Source: Methylogaea oryzae (GTDB taxonomy: Bacteria > Pseudomonadota > Gammaproteobacteria > Methylococcales > Methylococcaceae). Taken from it: a DNA stretch of 64,000 bases. Made by a program: the position numbers and the translations under genes. Under the pieces are notes generated by a model, which was given only the letters and a program-made list of their open reading frames with translations, was not told the origin of the DNA and made no database searches. Positions 54,309 to 63,488 of the stretch are shown one piece after another (position 1 is the first letter of the stretch; the number at the start of each line of letters is the position of its first letter). Location: NCBI RefSeq assembly GCF_019669985.1, contig NZ_AP019782.1, positions 3,032,001 through 3,096,000 on the forward strand. The letters are read 5' to 3'.

Positions 54309-55700
54309 ATGAAGTCCAATAAAGACATCGCCGAACTGCTCAACGAACCGGCCTGCGAGCACAACAAGAAGGAAAAGTCCGGCTGCGCCAAGCCCAAGCC
54401 GGGCGCCACCGCCGGCGGCTGCGCTTTCGACGGCGCGCAGATCGCCCTGCTGCCCATCGCGGACGTGGCCCACATCGTCCACGGCCCCATCGCCTGCGCC
54501 GGGTCGTCCTGGGACAACCGCGGCACGCGCTCGTCCGGCGCCATGCTGTACCGCATCGGCATGACCACCGACCTGACCGAACAGGACATCGTCATGGGCC
54601 GCGCGGAAAAGCGCTTGTTCCACGCCATCAAACAGGCGGTGGACACTTACAACCCGCCGGCGGTATTCGTCTACAACACCTGCGTGCCGGCCCTCATCGG
54701 CGACGACATCGAAGCCATCTGCAAAGCCGCCGAGGAACGCTGCGGCGTGCCGGTGGTGCCGGTGGACTGCGCCGGCTTCTACGGCACCAAGAACTTAGGG
54801 AATCGCATCGCCGGCGAAGCCATGGTCAAGTACGTGGTGGGCACCCGCGAACCGGACCCGCTGCCAGCCGAATCCGCCCGTCCCGGCATCACCGTGCACG
54901 ACGTCAACCTGGTGGGCGAATACAACATCGCCGGCGAGTTCTGGCACGTGCTGCCGCTGCTGGACGAACTGGGCCTGCGCGTCTTGTGCACCCTGTCGGG
55001 CGACGCCCGTTTCCGCGAAGTGCAGACCATGCACCGCGCCGAGGTGAACATGATGGTGTGCTCCAAGGCCATGATCAACGTGGCGCGCAAGCTGGAGAAA
55101 GAGTTCGGCACGCCCTGGTTCGAAGGCAGCTTCTACGGCATCACCGACACCAGCCAGGCCCTGCGCGACTTCGCCCGCGTCATCGATGACCCCGATTTGA
55201 CCCGCCGCACCGAGACCCTCATCGCCCGCGAGGAAGCCCGCATCCGCGCCGAACTGGCGCCCTGGCGCGAGCGGTTGGCCGGCAAGCGCGTGCTGCTGTT
55301 CACCGGCGGCGTGAAAAGCTGGTCGGTGATTTCCGCCTTGCAGGATTTGGGCATGGTGGTGGTCGCCACCGGCACCAAGAAGTCCACCGAGGAAGACAAG
55401 GCCCGCATCCGCGAGCTGATGGGGCCGGACACCCAGGTGATCGAGGACGGCTCGCCCAAAGCGCTACTCAGCATCGTCCGCGACTACCGGGCCGACATCC
55501 TCATCGCCGGCGGCCGCAACATGTACACCGCGCTGAAAGCCAAGATTCCCTTCCTGGACATCAACCAGGAGCGCGAATTCGGCTATGCCGGCTACCAGGG
55601 CATGCTGGAACTGGTGCGGCAGCTGGCGCTGACCATCGAAAGCCCGGTGTGGCCGGCGGTGCGCGCGCCGGCGCCGTGGAAAAAAGCCGCCGCCGCCTGA
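54309..55700 (+). CDS. nifE: NifE, FeMo-co scaffold alpha chain
   Basis: 463 residues from the ATG at 54309, which gives [20 protein letters not shown] as in other NifE; an ATG at 54294 adds five residues and remains possible. With NifN it forms the scaffold that matures NifB-co to FeMo-co. Cluster cysteines are in [11 protein letters not shown] and [11 protein letters not shown], and GGCAFDGAQ is typical. Unusually, nifN is not the next gene: a 190-aa ORF and a minus-strand block lie between. Confidence 0.96.
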   Translation: MKSNKDIAELLNEPACEHNKKEKSGCAKPKPGATAGGCAFDGAQIALLPIADVAHIVHGPIACAGSSWDNRGTRSSGAMLYRIGMTTDLTEQDIVMGRAEKRLFHAIKQAVDTYNPPAVFVYNTCVPALIGDDIEAICKAAEERCGVPVVPVDCAGFYGTKNLGNRIAGEAMVKYVVGTREPDPLPAESARPGITVHDVNLVGEYNIAGEFWHVLPLLDELGLRVLCTLSGDARFREVQTMHRAEVNMMVCSKAMINVARKLEKEFGTPWFEGSFYGITDTSQALRDFARVIDDPDLTRRTETLIAREEARIRAELAPWRERLAGKRVLLFTGGVKSWSVISALQDLGMVVVATGTKKSTEEDKARIRELMGPDTQVIEDGSPKALLSIVRDYRADILIAGGRNMYTALKAKIPFLDINQEREFGYAGYQGMLELVRQLALTIESPVWPAVRAPAPWKKAAAA

Positions 55701-55760
55701 CGTAGGGTGCGCATTGCGCACCGCAACCTCTGCGAAACGGTGCGCAGTGCGCACCCCACC
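55701..55760. repeat. GTAGGGTGCGC palindrome between nifE and the 190-aa gene
   Basis: CGTAGGGTGCGCATTGCGCA opposes TGCGCAGTGCGCACCCCACC. It starts right at the nifE stop codon and belongs to the GTAGGG-ended group. Confidence 0.7.
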
Positions 55761-55786
55761 TTTTCCCAACCCACAGGAGACAATCC

Positions 55787-56359
55787 ATGCTGCTCAACCG
55801 CTACGAACACGACCAACTGCTGTTCAACGCCAACCTGAAAGGCGCCACCACCCAGGCCGGCCTGGAAGCCTACCGCGGCGACCTGGTGCTGGAAGAAGGC
55901 GAAATCGCCGATGCCCTGGGCCGGCGCAAGCCGCCCCACTCGGTGGTCAAGCAAGTGGCCCTGCTGGCCACCGCCGACAAGCTGACCTTCGTCAGCGGCT
56001 TCATGGAGAAAATCGAGTCCCTGCCCCTGTTCGCCGACAAATACGGCAAGGACATCGCCGCCGACGCCCCCGCCGTGCTGTTCGTGGAGAACATCGCCAA
56101 GCCCATGCGGGTGGAATACCAGGGCGTCGAATACACCATGATTCCCCTGTTGGAAGGGGAAAACACCGTGTGGAACGAGCTGCTGGAGCTGCTCGGTCTG
56201 GAAAAAGGCGACTTCAAGGGCCAAAGCGCCGAAGACAAGGTCATCACCGTCTGCGACGCCGTGAAGAAGGATTTGAAAGCCTATCCGGCCTTCGACTACG
56301 CCGCCGCCGTGTCCCAGGCGGTGGCGGTGAAGAAGGAAGCGCGGGTGGGAGCGGTCTAA
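55787..56359 (+). CDS. Nif-linked protein of unknown function (190 aa)
   Basis: 190 residues, soluble, no cysteine cluster pattern; starts MLLNRYEHDQLLFNANLKGA and has a conserved-looking core (SVVKQVALLATADKLTFVSG, EYQGVEYTMIPLLEGENTVW). CAGGAGA precedes the ATG. It follows nifE across a repeat and so probably shares the nifE promoter. I do not recognise the family. Confidence 0.72.
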   Translation: MLLNRYEHDQLLFNANLKGATTQAGLEAYRGDLVLEEGEIADALGRRKPPHSVVKQVALLATADKLTFVSGFMEKIESLPLFADKYGKDIAADAPAVLFVENIAKPMRVEYQGVEYTMIPLLEGENTVWNELLELLGLEKGDFKGQSAEDKVITVCDAVKKDLKAYPAFDYAAAVSQAVAVKKEARVGAV

Positions 56360-56389
56360 ACCGGCATAGGGCTAGGCGCGCGCCGGGGA

Positions 56390-57757
56390 TCAGCCCTTGG
56401 CGTGGCGCTGCCCCCAAATGTCGGCGTTCAGCTTGTCGAGCTGCTTTTTCACATCGCTCGACAAAACCTCCAGTTCCGCCGCCATGGTTCTGGCTTCGCC
56501 CGAGCGGCCCTGCCGCACCGCCTCGACGATGCGCTTGCCGGTCACGTGAACCTTTTCGTGGATAGGCAGCAACTCCTTGAAATCGGCCATGGCGCCGAAG
56601 CGCTCCATGCCCGGGCCGTCGTACCATTTGCCCAGCCGGCAGGCGTGGTGATCGGTCAATTCGTTCGGGTTGATGGTGGTGTCGTGGGCGATCAACGCTT
56701 TGTTGACCTTGTTCACCCATAAGGCGTGGTCGCCCTTGGCGACCGTGGTCAGCATGGCCGGCGTCTGCCACTGGGCCAGCAGGTTCAGCTGCGAACCGCC
56801 CAGCTGCACCAAATGGTCCATGGTGTGCAAAATCCCTTGATACAGCGCGCGCACGTTGTCCATGCTGGCCGACAGGCTGGCAGCGTTGGAGGCCATGTCC
56901 GCGCTGACGTGGCTCTGTTCCTCGGCGGCCACGGCGATGCTGCCCACCCGGTCGCTGGATTCGCGCGCCGCGTCGCTGGCCGACGACAACAGCGAGCGCA
57001 TATCGGCCAGCATGCCCTGGCTTTGCTGTAGCCGTTGTTCCGCCGTGCCCACCTGCTCCACCACGTGCACCGATTGCTGGTCGACGGAAGCGGCCACTTT
57101 GTCGATTTCCTGGGCGGCATCGCCGGACACGGCGGCCAGCTTGCGGATCTCGTCCGCCACCACGGCGAAACCTCGGCCGTATTCCCCGGCGCGGGCCGCT
57201 TCGATGGCGGCGTTCAAGGCCAGCAAGTTGGTCTGGTCGGCGATGTTGCGCACCCGGGCGGTGAACTCGCCGATGCTGCGCACGTCCTGCACAAAGCGGT
57301 TGATGTCCTGGCCCGTCATCCGTATGGCCTGGGTCAGGCTTTCCATTTGCGACACGAGTTGCTGCACGCTGTCGAAGCTTTGCTGGGTGGCCTGCTGGCT
57401 CTGCTCGGCGGCGGTCGCCGCCTGGGCGGCGTTGCGGGCGATTTCGTTGGCGGTGACGGACATTTCCTCGATGGCCGCCATGATGCTGTGGGTGTTCTCC
57501 GCCACGTCGTTGAGCTGCTGGTAGAAGTCGTGGCCGGTGATCTGCTCTTTGGCGATGACCGACACGGTTTCCGTGGCGAAATCCGCCACGTCGATCAGAC
57601 GCACGTTGGCCTGATTGATGACGCGCAGCACGTTCTCCAACAACTTCGCCTCGGCCGGGTGGGCCTGGGCGAGCCGCTTGAAGCGCTCCTCCTCCATGTC
57701 CAGGGCCGCCTCGAGTAGTTGTTGTATCGCCTGCGAAGTCTTGGAAAAGCCAAACAC
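56390..57757 (-). CDS. Cytosolic chemoreceptor with CZB zinc-binding domain
   Basis: 455 residues without membrane helices. The coiled-coil signalling domain includes the hairpin tip [20 protein letters not shown]. The C-terminal 120 residues are a CZB domain ([36 protein letters not shown]) that binds zinc and can sense oxidants such as hypochlorite. A soluble receptor inside a nif cluster may couple redox or metal state to motility. It converges with the 190-aa gene. Confidence 0.9.
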   Translation of the reverse strand: MFGFSKTSQAIQQLLEAALDMEEERFKRLAQAHPAEAKLLENVLRVINQANVRLIDVADFATETVSVIAKEQITGHDFYQQLNDVAENTHSIMAAIEEMSVTANEIARNAAQAATAAEQSQQATQQSFDSVQQLVSQMESLTQAIRMTGQDINRFVQDVRSIGEFTARVRNIADQTNLLALNAAIEAARAGEYGRGFAVVADEIRKLAAVSGDAAQEIDKVAASVDQQSVHVVEQVGTAEQRLQQSQGMLADMRSLLSSASDAARESSDRVGSIAVAAEEQSHVSADMASNAASLSASMDNVRALYQGILHTMDHLVQLGGSQLNLLAQWQTPAMLTTVAKGDHALWVNKVNKALIAHDTTINPNELTDHHACRLGKWYDGPGMERFGAMADFKELLPIHEKVHVTGKRIVEAVRQGRSGEARTMAAELEVLSSDVKKQLDKLNADIWGQRHAKG

Positions 57758-57954
57758 CGTGATGAAACCTCGAAATGTCTGATCGGCGCTCGAACCGGCC
57801 GTCGCATCAAGGCGAAGCGTCCGGAAACGCGGATGTCGGGGTGGAGGAAGCCGGGGAGGAAAAGCGCGACCCGCGCCGTCCAGCCTCGGTGCGGGTGGAT
57901 GTTTAATACATTAGACGATATTAATACTACAGGCAAATACGGCCGACGGCCCGG

Positions 57955-58725
57955 TTACGCCGGCCCGTTGGGGCCATTCGCGGCGCCCTCCCGCTCCGCC
58001 AGCCGTTCCAGCGCCGCCTCCCGCACATCGGCCACCGGATCGTCCAGCACCCCCTTTACCGCCTCCAGGGGCGCTTTGCCGACGGCGATGTAGCGGATCA
58101 GCCATTCGGGATCCCGCAACAACAGCGCCGCCGCCTCCCCGTCCATGCGTTCGGCGACGATGCGCCGCACCTGCATATCCTCGTCGTGGGCCATGAAAGC
58201 CAGGCTGGGCTCCGGCAGGCGCTTGGCGACCTCCTTGCGCACCTGGCTGTCGGGATCGCAAATCAGGCGGAACAGCCGGCCCGCCGGCAAGCGCCGCGCC
58301 ACGTAGACGCGCACCATGTAATCGGCGTCGGCCGCCATGGCCTCCAGCTTGTCCGGCGGCAGTCGGTCGGCCACGGTGATGCGCACCTCGCGGTCGTCGT
58401 CCGCCATCATCCGGACCAAAGCCTCCGGTGCCAGACGGTAAGCCACGGCACGGCGCACCGCCTCGTCGACGTCGCGCGCAAGCGGGGCTATGGCCGCCGG
58501 GGAGGCGTAACGCACGGCGATGGCGCGCCGCTCCCAGAAATCGTCGGCCAGGTAACGATCCGCCAGCTCCGGATTGCGCCGGAAAAAGCGGTCGATCTGC
58601 CGGCCGCTCATGGCCCGCACGCACACGTCGCCCGGCCGGCAGCGGGTATCGGCCAGCAAGCTTTGCCGGTAGGGACACGCGCCGCAATCGGCTTGGGGGG
58701 TGCAATCCTCGCCTAGTTCCGACAC
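57955..58725 (-). CDS. LRV Fe-S protein (leucine-rich repeat variant)
   Basis: 256 residues. An N-terminal Cys cluster (C8, C14, C17, C29, C35 in CTPQADCGACPY and CRPGDVC) should hold [4Fe-4S]. Then come helical repeats of about 24 residues (VRRAVAYRLAPEALVRMMAD, VRITVADRLPPDKLEAMAAD, VRVYVARRLPAGRLFRLICD). This is the LRV fold first seen in an Azotobacter nif-region protein. The function is unknown. Last in the grx-bolA-lrv block. Confidence 0.85.
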   Translation of the reverse strand: MSELGEDCTPQADCGACPYRQSLLADTRCRPGDVCVRAMSGRQIDRFFRRNPELADRYLADDFWERRAIAVRYASPAAIAPLARDVDEAVRRAVAYRLAPEALVRMMADDDREVRITVADRLPPDKLEAMAADADYMVRVYVARRLPAGRLFRLICDPDSQVRKEVAKRLPEPSLAFMAHDEDMQVRRIVAERMDGEAAALLLRDPEWLIRYIAVGKAPLEAVKGVLDDPVADVREAALERLAEREGAANGPNGPA

Positions 58726-58747
58726 CGGCCCGCTTCCCCGAGCGCGC

Positions 58748-59020
58748 TCATTGCAACCGCACCAATTCCGCCGCCGCGGCGCTGCGCAAAGGCTCCCATT
58801 CCTCCGGCGTATAAGCCTTGACGGTGATCGCGTGCAGCGCGCCGCTGGCCAGGGGCGCTTGCAGCGCCGCCAGCACCAGCCGCTGCCTCTGCAAGGAACC
58901 CAAGGCCTGGAAGCCGGGGCTCACCACCACGCAGGAAAAATTGCAGCCCTCGCCCTCCACCGCCACCCGGCAGTCCGGCAAGGCCGCCTCGATCAGGTTC
59001 CGCACGTCGGCGACATCCAT
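58748..59020 (-). CDS. BolA family protein
   Basis: 90 residues, MDVADVRNLIEAALPDCRVA with FSCVVVSPGF and QRQRLVLAAL, ending in the helix-turn motif of BolA proteins. BolA proteins pair with CGFS glutaredoxins through a shared [2Fe-2S]; the partner gene is four bases upstream, so a Grx-BolA complex for Fe-S handling is likely. Confidence 0.88.
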   Translation of the reverse strand: MDVADVRNLIEAALPDCRVAVEGEGCNFSCVVVSPGFQALGSLQRQRLVLAALQAPLASGALHAITVKAYTPEEWEPLRSAAAAELVRLQ

Positions 59021-59024
59021 GGCC

Positions 59025-59354
59025 TTAAGCCTCCGCCGGTTTGACCGCCGCCTGCGCCAACAGGGGCTGCAGCCGGCCTTGCTGGGCCAACTCCTCGACG
59101 ATGTCGCTGCCGCCCACCAATTCGCCCGCCACGAACAACTGGGGAAAAGTCGGCCAATGGGACACTTTCGGCAGGGCTTCGCGGATGAACGGCGCGCTCA
59201 GCACGTCGACGTAGGCGAAGCCGACGCCGGTTTCCTTCAGCAGCGCCGAAGCCTTGGCGGAAAAGCCGCACTGCGGCGCCTCCGGCACGCCTTTCATGTA
59301 AAGGATCACCGGGTTCTCGGCGATTTGCCGGCGGATTTTGTCTTCGGTTTTCAT
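59025..59354 (-). CDS. Monothiol CGFS glutaredoxin
   Basis: 109 residues, Grx4 type with the active site CGFS in APQCGFSAKA. FPQLFVAGELVGGSDIVEEL binds glutathione. It carries or passes on [2Fe-2S] clusters. Nif-linked copies (grx5-nif) exist in Azotobacter. First gene of the grx-bolA-lrv block. Confidence 0.92.
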   Translation of the reverse strand: MKTEDKIRRQIAENPVILYMKGVPEAPQCGFSAKASALLKETGVGFAYVDVLSAPFIREALPKVSHWPTFPQLFVAGELVGGSDIVEELAQQGRLQPLLAQAAVKPAEA

Positions 59355-59745
59355 GGCGTCTCCGTGGTTGTGGTGGAAGCATGGCGATACGGCGCGCGCC
59401 CCTCGCCGCCGGCCAGGCGGCGCGCCGGGCCGACACCGGAGGGGACAGCGAGAACACGTGATCCCGGCCGGCGTTTCCGCGATAGCGGCAAAGCCGCGCT
59501 GCAGGGGAATAGGCGAGGACTCCCGGAATCGGCGACAGGCGTTCGCGCGCCGCCGTTGTGGAATTTCGTTGAAACATCACGCTCCCGAAGCCCGTTGTCG
59601 GATTTGCCGCAAAAGCCGCGGCCAAGGCGTGAAGGGCGAAAGCCGCGCCCCATAAAGGGTCGCGCGGCACCATCACGACTCGCCGGCGGCTCGACAACGG
59701 AGGACAAGCAATAGTTCTGCCAGCGCGGCGCGCCCGCCTAGCCGA
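59355..59745. other. 391-base spacer upstream of the glutaredoxin gene
   Basis: No supported gene; minus-strand frames here have no recognisable product. TGCGGCAAATCCGACA on the minus strand near 59596 is one mismatch from a TGT-N10-ACA NifA site, but I found no good -24/-12 element between it and the glutaredoxin start. Confidence 0.4.
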
Positions 59746-60150
59746 TCACTCCAGCACTTCCAATGTGCCCTCCATGCCTTTCTCCCGGTGGCTCTCGAAG
59801 AACAGCAACTGCTTGTCGCAATAAAACCCGTAGACGCCGGGCTTGGAGGGAGTGAAACGCACCGCCCGGGGCTCCCCCAGATCGACGTTGAAGCGCATCC
59901 CGGCGGACGGCGCGTCCATGACAAAGGTATGCGGCGTGAAGCCGGACTCCTTGCGCACCACCAGCTCCACCGGCACGCCGGCCTTGACGACGATGTGGTT
60001 GGGTTCGAAGTAATAGTCGCCGCCGACGACTTCCACCCGCTGGACGCCGTTTCCATCGACGGTCGCCACGAAGGTTCGGCCTGTGCCGCCTTCCGCCTGG
60101 GCGACGGCCGCCCAGCCGATCAGTCCGCAGAGAAAAAACAACCTGTTCAT
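59746..60150 (-). CDS. Periplasmic cupredoxin-like protein
   Basis: 134 residues: signal peptide (about 1-20), then a beta-sandwich with likely copper ligands: His in FTPHTFV, and Cys, His and Met in GFYCDKQLLFFESHREKGME. This fits the Cupredoxin_1 family of small blue-copper-like proteins. A role beside nifN is not obvious; electron transfer or copper binding is possible. Divergent from nifN. Confidence 0.78.
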   Translation of the reverse strand: MNRLFFLCGLIGWAAVAQAEGGTGRTFVATVDGNGVQRVEVVGGDYYFEPNHIVVKAGVPVELVVRKESGFTPHTFVMDAPSAGMRFNVDLGEPRAVRFTPSKPGVYGFYCDKQLLFFESHREKGMEGTLEVLE

Positions 60151-60185
60151 GACCGCTACCTCGCTATGCACTAGGGACGCGCCTC

Positions 60186-60215
60186 ATTAGCCGCCCATCG
60201 GCCGACCGCTGTCAA
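60186..60215 (-). promoter_or_regulatory. Possible sigma-70 promoter of the cupredoxin gene
   Basis: Minus strand TTGACA, 18 bases, GCTAAT. A perfect -35 with a 4/6 -10, 36 bases above the cupredoxin ATG. Confidence 0.4.
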
Positions 60216-60270
60216 TCGCCGCAGCAGGCGCGAAACCGCTCTGTCGCTGAAACGGCAAAAGCCGGCGGCT

Positions 60271-60286
60271 TGTCGCATTCGCGACA
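60271..60286 (+). promoter_or_regulatory. NifA activator site of nifN
   Basis: TGTCGCATTCGCGACA, identical to the site in front of nifE, 43 bases above the nifN promoter. Confidence 0.88.
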
Positions 60287-60329
60287 AAGGCCGCGCCGCG
60301 CAACCCCTTGCATTGCGCGGGCGCACGCT

Positions 60330-60345
60330 TGGCACGCTGCTCGCA
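60330..60345 (+). promoter_or_regulatory. Sigma-54 promoter of nifN
   Basis: TGGCACGCTGCTCGCA: perfect -24 part; the -12 is TCGC instead of TTGC. About 40 bases above the nifN start codon. Confidence 0.78.
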
Positions 60346-60385
60346 TATGCAGCGACATAGCGAGCAAGCGAAACGTGCAACAGCC

Positions 60386-61819
60386 ATGGCGGAAATCCTC
60401 AAGCGCAATAAAGCCCTGTCGGTGAATCCCCTGAAGGCCAGCCAGCCGGTGGGCGGCTCCCTGGCGACCCTGGGTTTCCACAAGGCCATCCCCATGCTGC
60501 ACGGCTCGCAAGGCTGCACCGCTTTCGCCAAGGTGTACTTCGTGCGCCATTTCCGCGAGCCGATTCCGCTGCAGACCACCGCCATGGACCAGGTCAGCTC
60601 GGTCATGGGCGCCGACGACAACGTCGTCGAGGGCGTCAAGACCATCGCGGAAAAATCCAAACCGGACTTGATCACCGTGCTCACCACCGGCCTGTCGGAA
60701 ACCCAGGGCACCGACGTGAAGCGCTGCGTCAAGGACTTCCGCGAACGCTACCCCGAACTGGCCGGCACCGCCGTGGTGGCGGTGAACACGCCGGACTTCG
60801 CCGGCTGCTTGGAAACCGGCTATGCCGCCACGGTAGAAGCCATCCTCGACACCCTGGTGCCCGAACCGGCCGCGGCCGGCACCAAGCCGGGCAAGCGCCC
60901 GCGCCAGGTCAACGTGCTGGCCGGCTCCTTCCTCACCCCGGGCGACCTGGAAGCGCTGAAAGAGTTGCTGGAGAGTTTCGAGCTGAAGCCCCTGGTGCTG
61001 CCGGACATCGCCGACTCGCTGGACGGGCACTTGACGGATGCCGACTTCAGCCCCACCACCGTGGGCGGCACGCCGCTGGAAGAGCTGGCCACCCTGGGCG
61101 ATGCCCGCGCCACCCTGGTGGTGGGCGCCTCTTTGCGCAAAGCCGGCCAGTTGTTGGAACAGCGCACCGGCGTGCCCAGCCGTTATTTCGACCACTTGCT
61201 GGGCCTGGCCGCCAACGACGCCCTGGTCATGGCCTTGGCGGACATCGGCGAGCGCCCGGTGCCGCACAAAATCGAACGCCAGCGCGCCCAATTGCAGGAC
61301 GCCATGGTGGACACCCATTTCATGCTGGGCCAGCTGCGCGTCGCCATCGCCGCCGATCCGGACCAACTGGCCGCCATGGCCTGTTTGGTGCGGGAGATGG
61401 GTGCAGAGGTGGTGGCGGCGGTGGCCGCCGGCAACGGCCCGGCCCTGGCCGCCTCCGGCCTGTCGCGCGTCAAGATCGGCGACCTGGAAGACCTGGAACT
61501 GCTGGCCGGCGAGCAAGGCGCGGAACTGGTCGTCGGCAACTCCCACGCCGTGCCCACCGCCGAGCGGCTGGGCCTGCCGATCCTGCGCTGCGGCTTCCCG
61601 TTGTACGACCTGCTGGGCGGCTACCAGAAAACCTGGATCGGCTACCGCGGCGCGCGCCAGGCCCTGTTCGACCTGGCCAACCTGGCCGTCGGCGACCACA
61701 GCCGCCACGCCGTGCCGGTTTACCGCTCCCTCTATGCCCAGAAGCCGGACACCGAAGCCCGTTCAACCCCGTTGGAGAGCCGCCGCCATGTCCATGGTCC
61801 GACGCATGCGCATTTGTGA
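60386..61819 (+). CDS. nifN: NifN, FeMo-co scaffold beta chain
   Basis: 477 residues from the ATG at 60386, giving [20 protein letters not shown] as in other Nif[21 protein letters not shown] carries the cluster cysteine. Expressed from its own NifA/sigma-54 promoter since nifE is 4.7 kb away. Its end overlaps nifX by 32 bases. Confidence 0.96.
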   Translation: MAEILKRNKALSVNPLKASQPVGGSLATLGFHKAIPMLHGSQGCTAFAKVYFVRHFREPIPLQTTAMDQVSSVMGADDNVVEGVKTIAEKSKPDLITVLTTGLSETQGTDVKRCVKDFRERYPELAGTAVVAVNTPDFAGCLETGYAATVEAILDTLVPEPAAAGTKPGKRPRQVNVLAGSFLTPGDLEALKELLESFELKPLVLPDIADSLDGHLTDADFSPTTVGGTPLEELATLGDARATLVVGASLRKAGQLLEQRTGVPSRYFDHLLGLAANDALVMALADIGERPVPHKIERQRAQLQDAMVDTHFMLGQLRVAIAADPDQLAAMACLVREMGAEVVAAVAAGNGPALAASGLSRVKIGDLEDLELLAGEQGAELVVGNSHAVPTAERLGLPILRCGFPLYDLLGGYQKTWIGYRGARQALFDLANLAVGDHSRHAVPVYRSLYAQKPDTEARSTPLESRRHVHGPTHAHL

Positions 61820-62273
61820 CATCAGCCAGGACGAAGCCGCCATGAGCACCCGTTTGAAAATCGCGTTCGCCACTTCCGACATGCAGCACGTCAACCAGCA
61901 TTTCGGTTCGGCGCGCACTTTCGCCGTCTACGCCGTGGACATGGAATCGTCGGAACTGCTGGAAGCGGCCCAGTTCGGCGAACTGGCCCAGGACGGCAAC
62001 GAAGACAAGCTGTCGGTGAAGATCGACTTGCTGGACGGCTGCGCCGCCGTCTATTGCGAAGCCGTGGGCGCCTCGGCCATCCGCCAGATCATGGCCGCCG
62101 GCATCCAGCCGGTGAAGGTCAATCGCGACAGCCTCATCGCCGACTTGATCGAGGACTTCCAGAACGAATTGAAAACCGGCCCTTCCGCCTGGCTGGCCAA
62201 GGCCATCGCCCGCCAAAACGGCGCCGACCCTTCCCGCTTCGCCCGCATGGAGGCGGAGGGGTGGGAGGAGTGA
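61788..62273 (+). CDS. nifX: NifX, FeMo-co precursor carrier
   Basis: 161 residues with the start at 61788 (GGAGAG eight bases upstream, inside nifN); an ATG at 61842 is a shorter choice. The core [20 protein letters not shown], then [20 protein letters not shown] and [15 protein letters not shown], is typical. It binds NifB-co and VK-cluster between NifB and NifEN. Length matches Azotobacter NifX. Confidence 0.93.
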   Translation: MSMVRRMRICDISQDEAAMSTRLKIAFATSDMQHVNQHFGSARTFAVYAVDMESSELLEAAQFGELAQDGNEDKLSVKIDLLDGCAAVYCEAVGASAIRQIMAAGIQPVKVNRDSLIADLIEDFQNELKTGPSAWLAKAIARQNGADPSRFARMEAEGWEE

Positions 62274-62288
62274 AGCCGGCGGCCAATC

Positions 62289-62360
62289 GGTGGGTTACGA
62301 CTCGCGCAAGCCCTTTGATAAGGGCGAAGCTCAGCGCGTTGCGCGTCCATCCCACCCTAC
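62289..62360. repeat. GGTGGGTTAC / CCCACCCTAC repeat in the nifX spacer
   Basis: CGGTGGGTTACGACTCGCGC opens and CATCCCACCCTAC closes the element. A smaller relative (GTAGGTTGGGTTAGGCCGC with GTAACCCAACG) is at 62866..62900 between the next two genes. Confidence 0.6.
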
Positions 62361-62389
62361 ACATTCATCGCAACCTAGGAGATAACCCC

Positions 62390-62863
62390 ATGCCCAACGC
62401 CGCCCTCGTCGTCCAAGCAGACGATACCGAACTGCAATCGGACATCGTCGCCGAACTGGTCAAGCAAATGCGCGCCCTGGACACCTACGACACGCAGAAG
62501 GACTGGCCCGACGCCCAGGTCATCGATCCCTACGTGCTGACCAAGGAGCGCAAGCAGGCCATCCCCATCGTCGGCGATCCCGACGAAATCACCATGGCCC
62601 GCGTCAAGGCCTATTACAACGCCCTGGCCACCCTCATCGAAAAGCGGTCGGGCCTGATGGCGGTGCCGGTGATCAACCTGACCCACGAAGGCTTCGGCCG
62701 CGCCTTCATCATCGTCGGCAAGCTGATCGTGGCGGACAAGACCCTGCGCGACGTGCACCGCTTCGGCTTCGCCAGCCTGGCCAAGCTCAACGAGGAAGCC
62801 GGCAAAGTGCTGGAAAAGGCGCAGGGACTGATCGGGCAATTCCCGGAAGTGGCCAACGCCTAA
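62390..62863 (+). CDS. NifX-associated protein (DUF269)
   Basis: 157 residues, FVAELVKQMRALDTYD-like start (DIVAELVKQMRALDTYDTQK) with IPIVGDPDEITMARVKAYYN and HEGFGRAFIIVGKLIV, the DUF269 signature. It always travels with nifX; the exact role is unknown. TAGGAGAT lies before the ATG. Confidence 0.93.
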   Translation: MPNAALVVQADDTELQSDIVAELVKQMRALDTYDTQKDWPDAQVIDPYVLTKERKQAIPIVGDPDEITMARVKAYYNALATLIEKRSGLMAVPVINLTHEGFGRAFIIVGKLIVADKTLRDVHRFGFASLAKLNEEAGKVLEKAQGLIGQFPEVANA

Positions 62864-62916
62864 TCGTAGGTTGGGTTAGGCCGCAGGCCGTAACCCAACG
62901 AACAGGAGCGATCGAT

Positions 62917-63132
62917 ATGTCCCCCGAAGAACTGCAACAAATGGAAAAGGAAGTCGCCAAAGCCAAACGCATCGCCAGCGAGTGGGCCTCCAAGCTGCAC
63001 GACCTGGTGGAAGACAGCCTGCCGGCCGGCTACCGCGACATCCCGGAAATCGCCCAGAGCACCTACGACGCCTGCCAAAAGTGGGCGGAAGCCAACGACA
63101 GGCTGAAAGCCGCCAAAAAGGCCGCCGCCTGA
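62917..63132 (+). CDS. CCE_0567-like small nif protein (DUF683)
   Basis: 71 residues, two long helices: MSPEELQQMEKEVAKAKRIA and EIAQSTYDACQKWAEANDRL. Relatives bind metal or clusters as helical hairpins. The order DUF269-DUF683-fdxB is standard in nif clusters. AGGAGCG precedes the ATG. Confidence 0.92.
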   Translation: MSPEELQQMEKEVAKAKRIASEWASKLHDLVEDSLPAGYRDIPEIAQSTYDACQKWAEANDRLKAAKKAAA

Positions 63133-63151
63133 ACCCCCAGGAACCGAGAAC

Positions 63152-63454
63152 ATGAGCGCATACATCACGGGCCAAACCGCCGGCGGCAGCGCCTGGACCC
63201 CGGCCTTCGTCGAAAAACTCAACCAGGCCCACTGCATCGGCTGCGGCCGCTGCTACAAGGTGTGCCCCCGCGACGTGCTGAACCTGGTGGAGCGGGAGGA
63301 AGCCCTGGGCGCGGACTTCGACGAATACGAAGACCTGGACGAGGACAACACCATGGTGATGAGCATCGCCAACGCCAAGGACTGCATCGGCTGCGAAGCC
63401 TGTTCCAAGGTGTGCCCGAAGAAATGCTTCACCCATACGCCGCTGGCGGCGTGA
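63152..63454 (+). CDS. fdxB: Nif-specific ferredoxin III (FdxB)
   Basis: 100 residues with CIGCGRCYKVCP and CIGCEACSKVCPKKCF separated by an acidic insert (DFDEYEDLDEDN), the mark of nif-specific ferredoxin III. It probably supplies electrons in cofactor maturation or to nitrogenase. Confidence 0.94.
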   Translation: MSAYITGQTAGGSAWTPAFVEKLNQAHCIGCGRCYKVCPRDVLNLVEREEALGADFDEYEDLDEDNTMVMSIANAKDCIGCEACSKVCPKKCFTHTPLAA

Positions 63455-63488
63455 GCCCCCCGATCATCGACAGCCCCCGGAGCCACCC

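Noticed and set aside
59351-59707. 118-residue minus-strand frame upstream of the glutaredoxin gene
   Set aside because: Arg/Pro/Ser-rich with no family pattern and it spans a non-coding spacer.
59355-59745. Possible NifA/sigma-54 control of the grx-bolA-lrv block
   Set aside because: Only a one-mismatch activator site was found and no acceptable -24/-12 element with GG-N10-GC spacing.
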